A stretch of DNA of 64,000 nt from CAVSRC01 sp963830205 (GTDB lineage Bacteria > Pseudomonadota > Alphaproteobacteria > Rhizobiales > Kaistiaceae), in the NCBI GenBank assembly GCA_963830205.1, contig CAWHLP010000012.1:62001-126000 (forward strand), read 5' to 3'. Below the pieces are notes generated by a model that had not been told where the DNA came from, made no database searches, and saw only the letters and a program-made list of their open reading frames with translations. Numbering within the stretch: position 1 is the first letter of the stretch; each line of letters starts with the position of its first letter. A program made the translations under genes and the position numbers. Positions 18,432 through 27,893 of this stretch are shown here, in pieces.

Positions 18432-18435
<4 letters not shown>
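17673..18435 (-). pseudogene. yadH: ABC-2 type permease (YadH-like), broken by one-base frameshift
   Basis: The membrane half of an exporter. Six membrane segments are visible, with FIVPGLIMLSLLTQS and TPLTFLGGSFYSIKMLPP typical of the YadH group. After MLPP the frame runs into non-homologous sequence. LWQTVTLFNPVVYLVSGFRW continues in another frame, so one extra G lies in the GGG run at 17857-17859. Corrected, the protein is 253 residues, the usual length. Its ATG overlaps the ATPase stop as ATGA. Substrate unknown. Confidence 0.85.
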
Positions 18436-19379
<944 letters not shown>

Positions 19380-19535
19380 GCAAGGGTCTCCCGCCGCGGG
19401 CGACACATATGGGCAGGATGTCGCAGGGTTGCAAGGCGCCGGAATGAGGCTCTTGCAAACCACTGCCAATCGGGTTTTTTGCGGGCCGCGGCTGTGCCAT
19501 AGAGAGGCCGCAACAGGGGAAGGGAAGGCCAGCAG

Positions 19536-21143
19536 ATGTCGGTTGTGGAACAGAAGCCAACTGTCCAGGGCGTTGAAATCCGTGGGAGCTGGGCCCCGCG
19601 CTATGAGGAAATCCTCAGCGAAGGGGCAGTCGCATTCCTCGCCGGCCTCCACCGCAAGTTCAATCCGTCGCGCCTGAGGCTGCTCAGCCTGCGCGAGGAG
19701 CGCCAGGCCCGCCTCGACGCCGGCGCCCTGCCGGATTTCCTGCCCGAGACCGCCCATGTCCGCGCCGGCGACTGGCGCGTGGCGCCGATCCCCGCCGACC
19801 TCCTCGACCGGCGGGTCGAGATCACCGGGCCGACCGACCGCAAGATGGTCATCAATGCCCTCAATTCCGGCGCCAAGGTCTTCATGGCCGATTTCGAGGA
19901 CGCCAATTCGCCGACCTGGGCCAACCAGATCGAGGGCCAGATCAACCTCAAGGACCGCTGGGCGGACAAGATCGACTTCACCGACCCGGTGACCGGCAAG
20001 GCATACAAGCTCAGTGCCAAGCCGGCCGTCCTGCTGGTGCGCCCGCGCGGCTGGCACCTGCCGGAGGACCACTTCGTCGTCGACGGCCAGTCGATGTCGG
20101 GCGGGCTGTTCGATTTCGGCCTCTATGTCTTCGTCAACGCCAAGACGCTGCTCAAGCGCGGCACCGGCCCCTATTTCTACCTGCCCAAGATGGAGAGCCA
20201 CCTCGAGGCGCGCCTGTGGAACGAGGTCTTCACCCACGCCGAGCAGGCGCTGGGGATTCCGCTCGGCACCATGAAGGCGACCGTGCTCATCGAGACGCTG
20301 CCCGCCGCCTTCGAGATGGACGAGATCATCTATGAGCTGCGCGACCACATGGCCGGCCTCAACTGCGGCCGCTGGGACTACATCTTCTCCTTCATCAAGA
20401 CGCTCAGGAACAAGCCGGAATTCCTGCTGCCCGACCGCGGCCAGGTGGACATGGGCAGGGCCTTCCTCAAGGCCTATTCGGAGCTCCTGATCAAGACCTG
20501 CCACCGCCGCGGCGCCTTCGCCATGGGCGGCATGGCGGCGCAGATTCCCGACCGGCGCAACGAGGAGATCAACCGCATCGCCTTCGACAAGGTGCGTGCC
20601 GACAAGGAGCGCGAGGCCAAGGCCGGCCACGACGGCACCTGGGTCGCCCACCCGGACCTGGTGCCGGTGGCCAAAGAGGTGTTCGACCGGCTGATGCCCG
20701 AGCCGAACCAGCTCGGCCGCATGCGCGAGGACGTCAGCGTCGGGCAGAAGGCGCTGCTCGAAGTGCACGAGGGCACGCGCACCGAAGAGGGCGTGCGCCA
20801 GAACATCCGCGTCGGCGTGCAATATATCGAGGCTTGGCTCCGGGGCCGCGGCGCGGTGCCGCTCTACAACCTGATGGAGGACGCCGCCACCGCCGAGATC
20901 AGCCGCTCGCAGCTCTGGCAGCAGCTCCACTTCAATGCCGCGCTCACCGACGGGCAGAAGGTGACGGCCGACCTCTTCGACCGGCTGCTCGGCGAGGAGA
21001 TGGAGCGGGTGAAGAGCGAGATCGGCGCCGACAATTACGCCGCCGGCCGTTTCCCGGAAGCGATCGCGCTCTTCCGCAACCTGTCGACCGCCGAGGCGCT
21101 GACGCCCTTCCTGACGCTGCCCGCCTATCGCCTGATCGTGTAG
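19536..21143 (+). CDS. aceB: Malate synthase A
   Basis: It condenses glyoxylate with acetyl-CoA to give malate in the glyoxylate shunt. The 535 residues fit the short A isoform. Recognised stretches are KVFMADFEDANSPTWANQ, VRPRGWHLPEDHF, GTMKATVLIETLPAAFEMDE and GRWDYIFSFIK. GGGAAGG precedes the ATG. No isocitrate lyase is in the window. Its closeness to glcDEF suggests use of glyoxylate made from glycolate, which is inference from position. Confidence 0.96.
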   Translation: MSVVEQKPTVQGVEIRGSWAPRYEEILSEGAVAFLAGLHRKFNPSRLRLLSLREERQARLDAGALPDFLPETAHVRAGDWRVAPIPADLLDRRVEITGPTDRKMVINALNSGAKVFMADFEDANSPTWANQIEGQINLKDRWADKIDFTDPVTGKAYKLSAKPAVLLVRPRGWHLPEDHFVVDGQSMSGGLFDFGLYVFVNAKTLLKRGTGPYFYLPKMESHLEARLWNEVFTHAEQALGIPLGTMKATVLIETLPAAFEMDEIIYELRDHMAGLNCGRWDYIFSFIKTLRNKPEFLLPDRGQVDMGRAFLKAYSELLIKTCHRRGAFAMGGMAAQIPDRRNEEINRIAFDKVRADKEREAKAGHDGTWVAHPDLVPVAKEVFDRLMPEPNQLGRMREDVSVGQKALLEVHEGTRTEEGVRQNIRVGVQYIEAWLRGRGAVPLYNLMEDAATAEISRSQLWQQLHFNAALTDGQKVTADLFDRLLGEEMERVKSEIGADNYAAGRFPEAIALFRNLSTAEALTPFLTLPAYRLIV

Positions 21144-21168
21144 AGCGACACGCCGCCGCCCCAATCTC

Positions 21169-21196
21169 CCCCTCTCCCCCCGTGGGAGAGGGCTTT
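21169..21196. repeat. Palindromic repeat end hairpin
   Basis: CCCTCTCCCCCCGTGGGAGAGGG forms the terminal hairpin of the dispersed repeat family. With the element at 21257-21340 it fills the 234-base gap between malate synthase and the exporter gene. Confidence 0.65.
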
Positions 21197-21256
21197 CGGC
21201 CTTGCCCTCGCCGGCGCAGCCGGCTCCACCACCGCCTGAGCATCACTGCGCCGGAG

Positions 21257-21340
21257 TCCCCCTCACCCGGATTTCCAAGGCCGGTTTGCTGACGCAAACC
21301 GGGGAAATCCGACCTCCCCCACCAAGGGGGAGGTGGGACC
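21257..21340. repeat. Dispersed palindromic repeat, long form (inverted copy)
   Basis: CCCCCTCACCCGGATTTCC leads into GGTTTGCTGACGCAAACC and ends CCTCCCCCACCAAGGGGGAGG. This is the reverse-oriented counterpart of the element at 2046-2126. Confidence 0.75.
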
Positions 21341-21377
21341 TCCACAGATGCCTGCAAATTGGCGAAAGCCTATTCAA

Positions 21378-22853
21378 TCACGCCCCGGCGCGGCCCTTGA
21401 GCGGCTTCTCCTCCATCGCCAGGAAGCAGACGAAGCCGATCACCAGCGTGATCGACGCAGCGGCGAAAATCAGGGTGAAGACCGGTCCGATCGGCGTGCC
21501 GTTCTTGGCGGCGATGGCGACCAGCCTTTCGAGCGAGCCGATCGCCTGGCCGCCGACGCCGAGTCCGCCCAGGAAAATGGTGCCGAAGACGGCGACCAGG
21601 ATGGCGCTGCCCAGCGAGCGGAAGAAGTTGAAGGTCGCGGTTGCAGTGCCGAGCTGGTGCGGCTCGACCGCGTTCTGGATCGACACCGTGGTCACCGGAT
21701 AGATGGTGCCCATGCCGATGCCGCAGATGGCGAGCAGGATCTCGATCTGCCACAGCGGCAGCGCCCCCGAGCCCCAGGCCAGCACCGCCGTGCCGATGAC
21801 GGCGACCACCAGCCCGATCAGCGGCCCGCGCTTGTAGTGCTCGGTCCACGCCATGATGCGCCCGGCGATCTGCGCTCCGGTGACGGTGCCGCCCATCAGC
21901 GCGATCAGCGCCAGGCCCGACTGGCTGGCGGTCAGCCCGACGATCGCCTCGAAATAGATCGGCACGAAGATGGTGAGCCCGACCATGGTGCCGACCACGA
22001 AGAAGTTGGACGCCGTGCCGGTGCCGACCACGGGATTGAACATGACGGCGAGCGGCACGAAGGGCTCGGCCGCGGTCAGCAGCCGCGCCGCGAACAGGCC
22101 CCAGGCGACGACGGTGGCGATGATCAGGCCGATGACCTGCCAGGAGGTCCAGGGATAGGTGCTGCCGCCCCACGACAGCGCCAGGAGCAGCGTCGTCGCG
22201 GCGAAGGCCATCAGCAGCGCGCCGATGACGTCGAGCTTGTGCGGGCGCTCGTGGCGCGGCAGGCGTTTGAGAACGCCATAGGTCATCGCCAGGGCGCCCG
22301 CGCCGAGCGGCAGGTTGATCCAGAAGATGAGCGACCAGTGCAGGTTCTGGGCGAAGAAGCCGCCGACCACCGGGCCGACGACGCTGGACGTGACGAACAC
22401 GGAAGCGAAATAGGCCTGGTAGCGCATGCGCTCGCGCGGCGACACCACGTCGGCGACGATGGTCTGGGCAAGGGCGATCAGGCCGCCGCCGCCGAGCCCC
22501 TGGATGAAGCGCGCCGAGATCAGCACGATCATCGCCGGGGCGAGCGCGCACAAGAGCGAGCCGAAGACGAACGTCGCGATGGCGATGAGCAGCATCCTGC
22601 GCCGGCCGTAAATGTCGGCGAGCTTGCCGTAGAGCGGCGTCACCGCCGTCGCGGCGAGCAGGTAGGCGGTCACCACCCATTGCAGGTGTTCCAGGTCGCC
22701 CAGCTCCGAGCCGATGGTCGGCAGGGCGGTCGCCACGATGGTCTGGTCGAGCGCCGCCAGCAGCATGGCGAGCAGGATGCCGATGATGATCTGGCGGACG
22801 GCCGCCTTGTCGAGTGCCGGCGGCTGAGCAGGAGAGGGCGTGGCGTCGTTCAT
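21378..22853 (-). CDS. MFS drug exporter, DHA2 (14-helix) family
   Basis: A proton-driven exporter of 491 residues with 14 predicted membrane segments, EmrB/QacA-like. Motif C-like and entry motifs are visible: LDQTIVATALPTI near helix 1, LYGKLADIYGRRR in the helix 2-3 loop, and GPVVGGFF in helix 5. The substrate is unknown but multidrug or antiseptic export is usual. The ATG at 22853 is chosen over a GTG 15 bases upstream, with no strong ribosome site for either. No partner membrane-fusion gene or regulator is adjacent. Confidence 0.92.
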   Translation of the reverse strand: MNDATPSPAQPPALDKAAVRQIIIGILLAMLLAALDQTIVATALPTIGSELGDLEHLQWVVTAYLLAATAVTPLYGKLADIYGRRRMLLIAIATFVFGSLLCALAPAMIVLISARFIQGLGGGGLIALAQTIVADVVSPRERMRYQAYFASVFVTSSVVGPVVGGFFAQNLHWSLIFWINLPLGAGALAMTYGVLKRLPRHERPHKLDVIGALLMAFAATTLLLALSWGGSTYPWTSWQVIGLIIATVVAWGLFAARLLTAAEPFVPLAVMFNPVVGTGTASNFFVVGTMVGLTIFVPIYFEAIVGLTASQSGLALIALMGGTVTGAQIAGRIMAWTEHYKRGPLIGLVVAVIGTAVLAWGSGALPLWQIEILLAICGIGMGTIYPVTTVSIQNAVEPHQLGTATATFNFFRSLGSAILVAVFGTIFLGGLGVGGQAIGSLERLVAIAAKNGTPIGPVFTLIFAAASITLVIGFVCFLAMEEKPLKGRAGA

Positions 22854-22924
22854 CGCGGGCGTCGACACGAGTGGCAGAGGAGGCGAAAGGAGGGAACGCC
22901 GACTATCTTTAGTGCCGCCGGCGC

Positions 22925-22957
22925 CAAAAGAAAGGGGCGCCGGTCACCGGCGCCCCG
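22925..22957 (-). terminator. Terminator of first L,D-transpeptidase gene
   Basis: On the minus strand GGGGCGCCGG pairs with CCGGCGCCCC and is followed by TTTCTTTT. It lies about 40 bases past the transpeptidase stop. Confidence 0.75.
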
Positions 22958-22997
22958 GAATTCGTGGGTTGTGCGGCCTGTCTGGTCGAGAAAGGCT

Positions 22998-23645
22998 CTA
23001 CAGCACGATGACCTTGGCGCCCACCTTGGCGCGGTTGTAGAGGTCGATGACGTCGTCGTTGACCAGGCGGATGCAGCCCGACGAGACATTGAGGCCGATG
23101 GTCCACGGCTCGCTGGTGCCGTGGATGCGGAAGCCGGTGTCGCCGCCCTTGCCGTAGAGATAGAGGGCGCGGGCGCCGAGCGGATTGTCGCGACCGCCCT
23201 TCATGTGGGCGGGCAATATGTGGCCGCGACTGGCCTCGCGCGCGATCATTTCCTTGGGCGGCGTCCAGCCGGGCCACTGCGCCTTGCTGCCGACGCGGAC
23301 CGTCCCGTGCCAGCCGAAGCCGGTGCGCCCGACGCCGATGCCATAGCGGATCGCCTGGCCGTTGCCGAGCACGTAGTAGAGGAAGTGCCACTTGGGATCG
23401 ATGACGATCGTGCCGGGCCTCTCCGATGTGCGGTAGCCGACGGTGGTGCGCCTGAACTGGGCCGGCACCTGGCGATAAGGCGACACCTGCTCGGGATAGA
23501 GCGCCGGCGACGCGATGTCGCCGGAGAAGATCTGGCTGAGGCCGTTGAACAGCGCGTCGATCGGGTTGTCCTCGGCGCTGGCGACACTGGCGCTGCCGAG
23601 CACAACGCCGAGCACCGCCGCCCAAATCAGCTTCTTGACCAACAT
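22998..23645 (-). CDS. L,D-transpeptidase (YkuD family)
   Basis: A periplasmic enzyme that makes 3-3 crosslinks in peptidoglycan or anchors proteins to it. Residues 1-24 form a signal peptide (ending ASA). The catalytic domain runs from about 75 to 215 with the motif HGTSEPWTIG...SSGCIRL, giving His175 and Cys191 as active-site residues. It is one of two paralogues in tandem; the second lies 175 bases away on the same strand and carries its own signal peptide. Confidence 0.94.
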   Translation of the reverse strand: MLVKKLIWAAVLGVVLGSASVASAEDNPIDALFNGLSQIFSGDIASPALYPEQVSPYRQVPAQFRRTTVGYRTSERPGTIVIDPKWHFLYYVLGNGQAIRYGIGVGRTGFGWHGTVRVGSKAQWPGWTPPKEMIAREASRGHILPAHMKGGRDNPLGARALYLYGKGGDTGFRIHGTSEPWTIGLNVSSGCIRLVNDDVIDLYNRAKVGAKVIVL

Positions 23646-23820
23646 CTCATTCCCCCTGGGTGTGGCCGTCGCAATCTCGCCGACGATAGCGAATTCGCTT
23701 GGGTGCGGGCAACGGCCTGCGTGGTCACGAGGTGGTGAGGCGAGGGCCGTCCGCCGGACGAAGAGCGGACGGCCTCTCGCCCAAGCAGCCGGAAACCCGG
23801 CCGCTCCCCCGTCCCCGCTG

Positions 23821-24504
23821 CTACTTGACGATGACCCTGGTGCCGACCTTTACGCGACCGTAGAGATCGACGATGTCCTGGTTGCGCATGCGGATGCAGC
23901 CGGAGGACACCGCGTGGCCGATGGTCCACGGCTCGTTGGAGCCGTGGATGCGATAGAGCGTCGAGCCCAGGTAGAGGGCGCGCGCGCCCAGCGGGTTGTT
24001 GACGCCGCCGACCATGTGGACCGGCAGGTTGGGCACGCGCTGGCGCATCTCGTCCGGCGGTGTCCACTCGGGCCACTGGGCCTTGCGGGTGACCTTGTGG
24101 ACGCCGGCCCATTCGAAGCCCGGCCGGCCGACGCCGACGCCATAGCGCATCGCCATGCCGCCGCCCTCGACGAAGTAGAGGTAGCGCGCCTCGGTATCGA
24201 TGATGATGGTGCCCTTGGGCTGATCGCCGGAATAGGCGACCTCGCGCGGCAGGAAGGCCGGGTCGATCGGATGGCCATAGCGCGGGTCATAGGTCGGCTG
24301 CTGGGAGCGCGGCGCGGCGATCGCCGGCGTGAAGGCCGCCGGCTGCGGCGCCGGCCTGGCGACGCCGAGGCGGTTGGGGGACATCAGCTGGAGCAGCAGC
24401 GGGCCGTCGCTGAAGGAAACGGGTTGCGCGGCGGCGTGGCCGCTGTGGAGGATGCCCACGGCAAAGGCGGCAAGCGCAAGCGAAGGGAAGAAGCGGCTGA
24501 ACAT
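23821..24504 (-). CDS. L,D-transpeptidase (YkuD family), second copy
   Basis: A 227-residue paralogue of the neighbouring transpeptidase. A signal peptide covers residues 1-26 (SGHAAAQ). A Pro/Ala-rich linker follows to about 85, then the YkuD domain with HGSNEPWTIG...SSGCIRM, so His187 and Cys203 are catalytic. The ATG at 24504 places the signal peptide at the N terminus; an upstream frame to 24639 is not supported. Divergent from tag. Confidence 0.93.
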   Translation of the reverse strand: MFSRFFPSLALAAFAVGILHSGHAAAQPVSFSDGPLLLQLMSPNRLGVARPAPQPAAFTPAIAAPRSQQPTYDPRYGHPIDPAFLPREVAYSGDQPKGTIIIDTEARYLYFVEGGGMAMRYGVGVGRPGFEWAGVHKVTRKAQWPEWTPPDEMRQRVPNLPVHMVGGVNNPLGARALYLGSTLYRIHGSNEPWTIGHAVSSGCIRMRNQDIVDLYGRVKVGTRVIVK

Positions 24505-24690
24505 CGGCGTACTCTGTACATGTCGCAACGGGATGCGGTTGCCCGCGGGGCGGAACGGGACCTGCTGACGCCGATGTTTTCGTTGGGCCGTTTCCGTGAG
24601 AGACGGTAGTTGGCGCCTCGCCAGCAAATGGTAAATCAATGGTGGCCGTGTGCGGCCATGGTGAACAAAGGGTTACGCCGGAGGCGACAG

Positions 24691-25323
24691 GTGGCCGATG
24701 CAATGGGGCTGGTGACGGGGGAAGACGGCAGGCGCCGCTGCGCCTGGGGCGCCGGCGCGCCGGACTACATGGCCTATCACGACCACGAATGGGGACGGCC
24801 GGTCAGCGACGACAACCGCCTGTTCGAGAAGATCTGCCTAGAGGGCTTCCAGTCCGGCCTGTCGTGGCTGACCATCCTCAGGAAGCGCGAGAACTTCCGC
24901 AGGGCCTTCGCCGGCTTCGACTATCACAAGGTCGCCCGCTTCAGGGAGAAGGACATCGAGCGCCTGCTTGCCGACGCCGGCATCGTGCGCCACCGCGGCA
25001 AGATCGAAGCGACCATCAACAACGCCAGGCGCGCCGTCGAGCTGGAACGCGAGAAGGGGTCGCTCGCCGCCTATTTCTGGGAATTCGGGCCGGATACGGC
25101 GGCAAGAGCGCCGAGCGACCCGGAGCGCTTCACCGTCCAGGCGCAGTCGGTCGAAGCGACCGCCCTGTCGAAGGATTTGAAGAAGCGCGGATGGAAATTC
25201 GTCGGGGCAACCACCTGCCATGCCTTCATGCAGGCCATGGGGCTGATCAACGACCATCACCCCGCCTGCTGGTGCCACCCGGAGGTGGAAGCAGAAAGGG
25301 CGGCTTTCCGCCGCCCTGCCTGA
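24691..25323 (+). CDS. tag: DNA-3-methyladenine glycosylase I
   Basis: It removes 3-methyladenine from alkylated DNA. The 210-residue protein has the Tag signature: RCAWG near the N terminus, YHDHEWG with the catalytic glutamate, the GLSWLTILRKRENF helix, and HHPACWCH at the end for the zinc site. I choose the GTG at 24691, because GGAGG lies six bases upstream; an ATG at 24703 is also possible. Its 3' end holds a hairpin that may end transcription of the facing DUF1127 genes. Confidence 0.93.
   Translation: MADAMGLVTGEDGRRRCAWGAGAPDYMAYHDHEWGRPVSDDNRLFEKICLEGFQSGLSWLTILRKRENFRRAFAGFDYHKVARFREKDIERLLADAGIVRHRGKIEATINNARRAVELEREKGSLAAYFWEFGPDTAARAPSDPERFTVQAQSVEATALSKDLKKRGWKFVGATTCHAFMQAMGLINDHHPACWCHPEVEAERAAFRRPA
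25297..25316 (-). terminator. Possible terminator of DUF1127 genes, inside the tag 3' end
   Basis: GGGCGGC-TTTCC-GCCGCCC lies at the end of tag. On the minus strand a TTTCTGCTT stretch follows it, about 30 bases past the DUF1127 stop. Confidence 0.45.
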
Positions 25324-25346
25324 AGCTCTCCGCTGTCCCGCGTGGT

Positions 25347-25508
25347 CTAGCGGGTGCGCGCCAGTTCGCGGGCGCGCCGCGCGATGTCCGTGCGGGCAAG
25401 GCCGATGTCGGCGAGCTGGCGGTCGTTCATCTGGCTCAGCGCCTGGAAGTAGCGGGCCGTCAGGAACCCTTCGGCAACGCCGGCGGCGTAGCGCTTGAAA
25501 TTGTTCAT
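25347..25508 (-). CDS. DUF1127 domain protein (53 residues)
   Basis: A very small basic protein reading MNNFKRYAAGVAEGF and ending in ELARTR. The core MNDRQLADIGLARTDI is the classic DUF1127 helix. It is a tandem paralogue of the 53-residue gene just upstream on the same strand, sharing the (M)(N/S)DRQLADIGL(A/T)R core. Short members in rhizobia act in RNA turnover and in phosphate and carbon metabolism. It was missed by length cut-offs but has a clean start and stop. Confidence 0.85.
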   Translation of the reverse strand: MNNFKRYAAGVAEGFLTARYFQALSQMNDRQLADIGLARTDIARRARELARTR

Positions 25509-25536
25509 GGCTGTTCTCCTTCAGGCGCCGGCCGGC

Positions 25537-25698
25537 TTAGCGGCTCTGCGCCAGCTCCAGGGAACGCAGCGAAGCGTTCTCGCGGGTGAGGCCGATATCG
25601 GCGAGCTGACGGTCGCTCATGCGGTTGAACGTGTGGTTCAGGCGGGCCGTATTGAAGCCTTCGGTCAGGCTGTTGAAGACGCGGCTGAAACGGTTCAT
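25537..25698 (-). CDS. DUF1127 domain protein (53 residues), second copy
   Basis: A paralogue of the neighbouring 53-residue protein, beginning MNRFSRVFNSLTEGF and carrying MSDRQLADIGLTRENA. GAGGA lies about nine bases before the ATG at 25698. The 28-base gap to the next DUF1127 gene suggests one transcript. The 116-base gap to hisG should hold the promoter. Function unknown beyond the family. Confidence 0.87.
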   Translation of the reverse strand: MNRFSRVFNSLTEGFNTARLNHTFNRMSDRQLADIGLTRENASLRSLELAQSR

Positions 25699-25814
25699 CG
25701 AAGTATCCTCTCTGTTTCCGCTTAGAAGATAGTCACTGTGGAAAAGAGAGGCAGGGGGTTTGCTGCATCGCACCATTGCGTCCAGCGCATGGCAGGCGCC
25801 TGAGCAAGGCGAAA

Positions 25815-26552
25815 TTATGACAGCTTCTTAACCAAGCTGTCCGCTGCGCGGCCTTTCACCCCGAAGGAGCCGATGAGATCGGCCAGAACCTGCCGCCGGG
25901 CGGCGTCCCACGGCGCCGCCAGGCTGGCGACGAGGTGGGCCTCGGATTTGAGGATCACCCCGTCGGAAAGGATCTTGAGGCCGTTCGCCTTCAGCGTCGT
26001 GCCGGTGGTCGTGATGTCGACGATGAGGTCGGCCGCGCCCGAGGCCGGCGCGCCCTCGGTGGCGCCCAGGCTCTCCACGATGCGGTAGTCGGCGATGCCG
26101 TGGCCGGCGAAGAAGCGCCGGGTGAGGGTGATGTACTTGGTGGCGACGGTGAGCCTGCGGCCGTGGCGCGGACGGAAGTCGGCAGCGACGTCGTCGAGGT
26201 CGGCCATGGTCTCAACGTCGATCCACGCCTCCGGCACGGCCACCACCACGTCGCAATGGCCGAAGCCGAGCGGCGCCACGAAGGCGGCACGCGCCTGCCA
26301 GTCGGGCACCGTTTCCTCCACCTGGTCGCGGCCGGTGACGCCGAGATGGACGGCACCGGCGCCGATCTCGCGGGCGATCTCGGGCGCCGACAGATAGGCG
26401 ACCTCGGCCCCGGCGAGGCCGGCAATGCGGCCGCGATAGCGCCGCGCCGCACCGGAGCGCGTGAGCTCGAGCCCGGCCTTGGCGAAAGCGGCGAGCGTTG
26501 CCTCCTGAAGGCGGCCCTTGGAGGGGACCGCGACGATGAGCGGCGCGCTCAT
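25815..26552 (-). CDS. hisG: ATP phosphoribosyltransferase, short catalytic subunit
   Basis: It catalyses the first committed step of histidine synthesis, from ATP and PRPP. The 245-residue protein begins LIVAVPSKGRLQE and contains HLGVTGRDQVEE and DLIVDITTTGTTLKANGLK, the substrate loops of the family. It has no C-terminal regulatory domain, so it is the short form that needs HisZ, whose gene is directly upstream and overlaps it as ATGA. Feedback inhibition would act through the HisGZ complex. Confidence 0.95.
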   Translation of the reverse strand: MSAPLIVAVPSKGRLQEATLAAFAKAGLELTRSGAARRYRGRIAGLAGAEVAYLSAPEIAREIGAGAVHLGVTGRDQVEETVPDWQARAAFVAPLGFGHCDVVVAVPEAWIDVETMADLDDVAADFRPRHGRRLTVATKYITLTRRFFAGHGIADYRIVESLGATEGAPASGAADLIVDITTTGTTLKANGLKILSDGVILKSEAHLVASLAAPWDAARRQVLADLIGSFGVKGRAADSLVKKLS

Positions 26553-27631
26553 GGCTTCGCCCCGATGCGGTCGAGCCAGATGGAGAAGCCCACCGCCGGC
26601 ACTGCCGCGCCGCCGGAGATCAGCCCCATCATGCGGTCGTAGCGGCCGCCGCCGACGATCTGGCCGCCGTCCGGACGGGCCGCGTCGTGCACTTCGAAGA
26701 CGAAGCCGGTGTAGTAGTCGAGCCGCCGGCCGAAATCGGCGGCGAAGGTCAGCTGCTTGAGATCGACGCCACGGCCGGACAGCGCCTCGGCGCGTGCCGC
26801 GCAGCGGTCGAGCGCCTTGTCGATGGCGAGCCCCTCGCTCCGCGCCAGCCTGCGCATGGCGGCAAGCGCCTTCGCCGGCCGGTCGACGATGGCGAGGAAG
26901 CGCGTCAGCACCTTGGCCGGCCGGTCTCCGATGCCGGCGGCGATCACCGCCTTCTCGACGAAACGGTCGGCGATCTCTTCCGCCGTGCGCCCACCGATGG
27001 TGGCAAGGCCGGCCGCCTCCAGCGCCTCGGTCGCGCGGTGGCGGGCGCTGGCGCGCTGGCCCCGTCCGACGGTCGCCGCATCGGCGGGAACGCCGCCATT
27101 GGCGCGCGCGATCAGCTCGGCCATGCGCTGGCGGTTGCCAAAGTTGCGCGCCAGCCGCCGCTGCCACGGCGGGGAGAGGTCGAGTGCGTCGAGCACCGCG
27201 CCGAAGATGGCCGAATCGCCGATGCGCACGGCGGTCGTCTCGACACCGAGCAGCGCGATGGCGTCGAGCGCCAGCTTGAGCGCATCGGCATCGGCGGCGA
27301 CGCGGTCCATGCGGCCGAGCGATTCGATGCCGGCCTGGAGGAACTCGCCGGGCTCGTTCCGGCGGTAGCGGAACACCGGCCCGAGATAGGCGTAGCCCGC
27401 CTTGCGCTCAGCAGCGCCGGTGGCGAGGTGATGCAGGCAGACCGGGATCGTGTAGTCCGGGCGCAGCGCCAGTTCGGCGCCGTCGGCGTCGCTGGTCAGA
27501 TACAGGCGCCGGCGCAGGTCTTCGCCGGCAAGCTCGACGAAGACGCCCGCCGGGTGGACGATCGGCGGCTCGACGAAGCCATAGCCGGCTTCCGCGAAAA
27601 GCCGTCGCAGCGCGTCATGGGACTGGGTCAC
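26549..27631 (-). CDS. hisZ: ATP phosphoribosyltransferase regulatory subunit
   Basis: A histidyl-tRNA synthetase paralogue of 360 residues that activates short-form HisG and carries its feedback control. It keeps class II synthetase features such as RPDYTIPVC and FRYRRNEPGEFLQAG, but lacks the anticodon-binding domain. It ends in VPAVGFSIWLDRIG. Its stop overlaps the hisG start by four bases. The true hisS lies upstream on the same strand, separated by a 262-base gap holding a large inverted repeat. Confidence 0.94.
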   Translation of the reverse strand: MTQSHDALRRLFAEAGYGFVEPPIVHPAGVFVELAGEDLRRRLYLTSDADGAELALRPDYTIPVCLHHLATGAAERKAGYAYLGPVFRYRRNEPGEFLQAGIESLGRMDRVAADADALKLALDAIALLGVETTAVRIGDSAIFGAVLDALDLSPPWQRRLARNFGNRQRMAELIARANGGVPADAATVGRGQRASARHRATEALEAAGLATIGGRTAEEIADRFVEKAVIAAGIGDRPAKVLTRFLAIVDRPAKALAAMRRLARSEGLAIDKALDRCAARAEALSGRGVDLKQLTFAADFGRRLDYYTGFVFEVHDAARPDGGQIVGGGRYDRMMGLISGGAAVPAVGFSIWLDRIGAKP

Positions 27632-27660
27632 TGGACGATCCGCCTCAGCGATCGCCGCTT

Positions 27661-27850
27661 GCTCCCTTCTCCCCCCATGCGGGGGAGAACAGCGCAGCTT
27701 GCGGCTCGCGCCAGCGAGACGTTAGCGGAGCTAAGAGGGGGGTTAAGGCACCGCCCTGCCAGCACCCCCCTCTTAGCTTCGCCAGCGATTTTCGCCTTCG
27801 GCGAAAACCGGGCTCCGCTACTCTCCCCCGCAAGGGGGGAGAAGGGAGCA
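27661..27850. repeat. Large inverted repeat of two palindromic elements
   Basis: Two copies of the repeat family face each other. The left arm (27661-27742) starts GCTCCCTTCTCCCCCC and ends GCTAAGAGGGGGG. The right arm (27764-27850) starts CCCCCCTCTTAGC and ends GGGGGGAGAAGGGAGC. About 21 bases separate them. The whole unit could fold into one long stem and lies between hisS and hisZ. Confidence 0.8.
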
Positions 27851-27893
27851 AGCGGCACCCCGGAGTCGTCCCTGGCCCACGACCCGCGGCGAG

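Noticed and set aside
21333..23738. An 801-codon rightward open frame spanning the MFS exporter and the first transpeptidase.
   Set aside because: It opposes two well supported genes and reads as low-complexity Arg/Asp-rich sequence.
24505..24690. An extension of the second transpeptidase or of tag into the gap.
   Set aside because: The transpeptidase signal peptide starts at 24504 and the tag ribosome site fixes 24691; the gap is a divergent promoter region.
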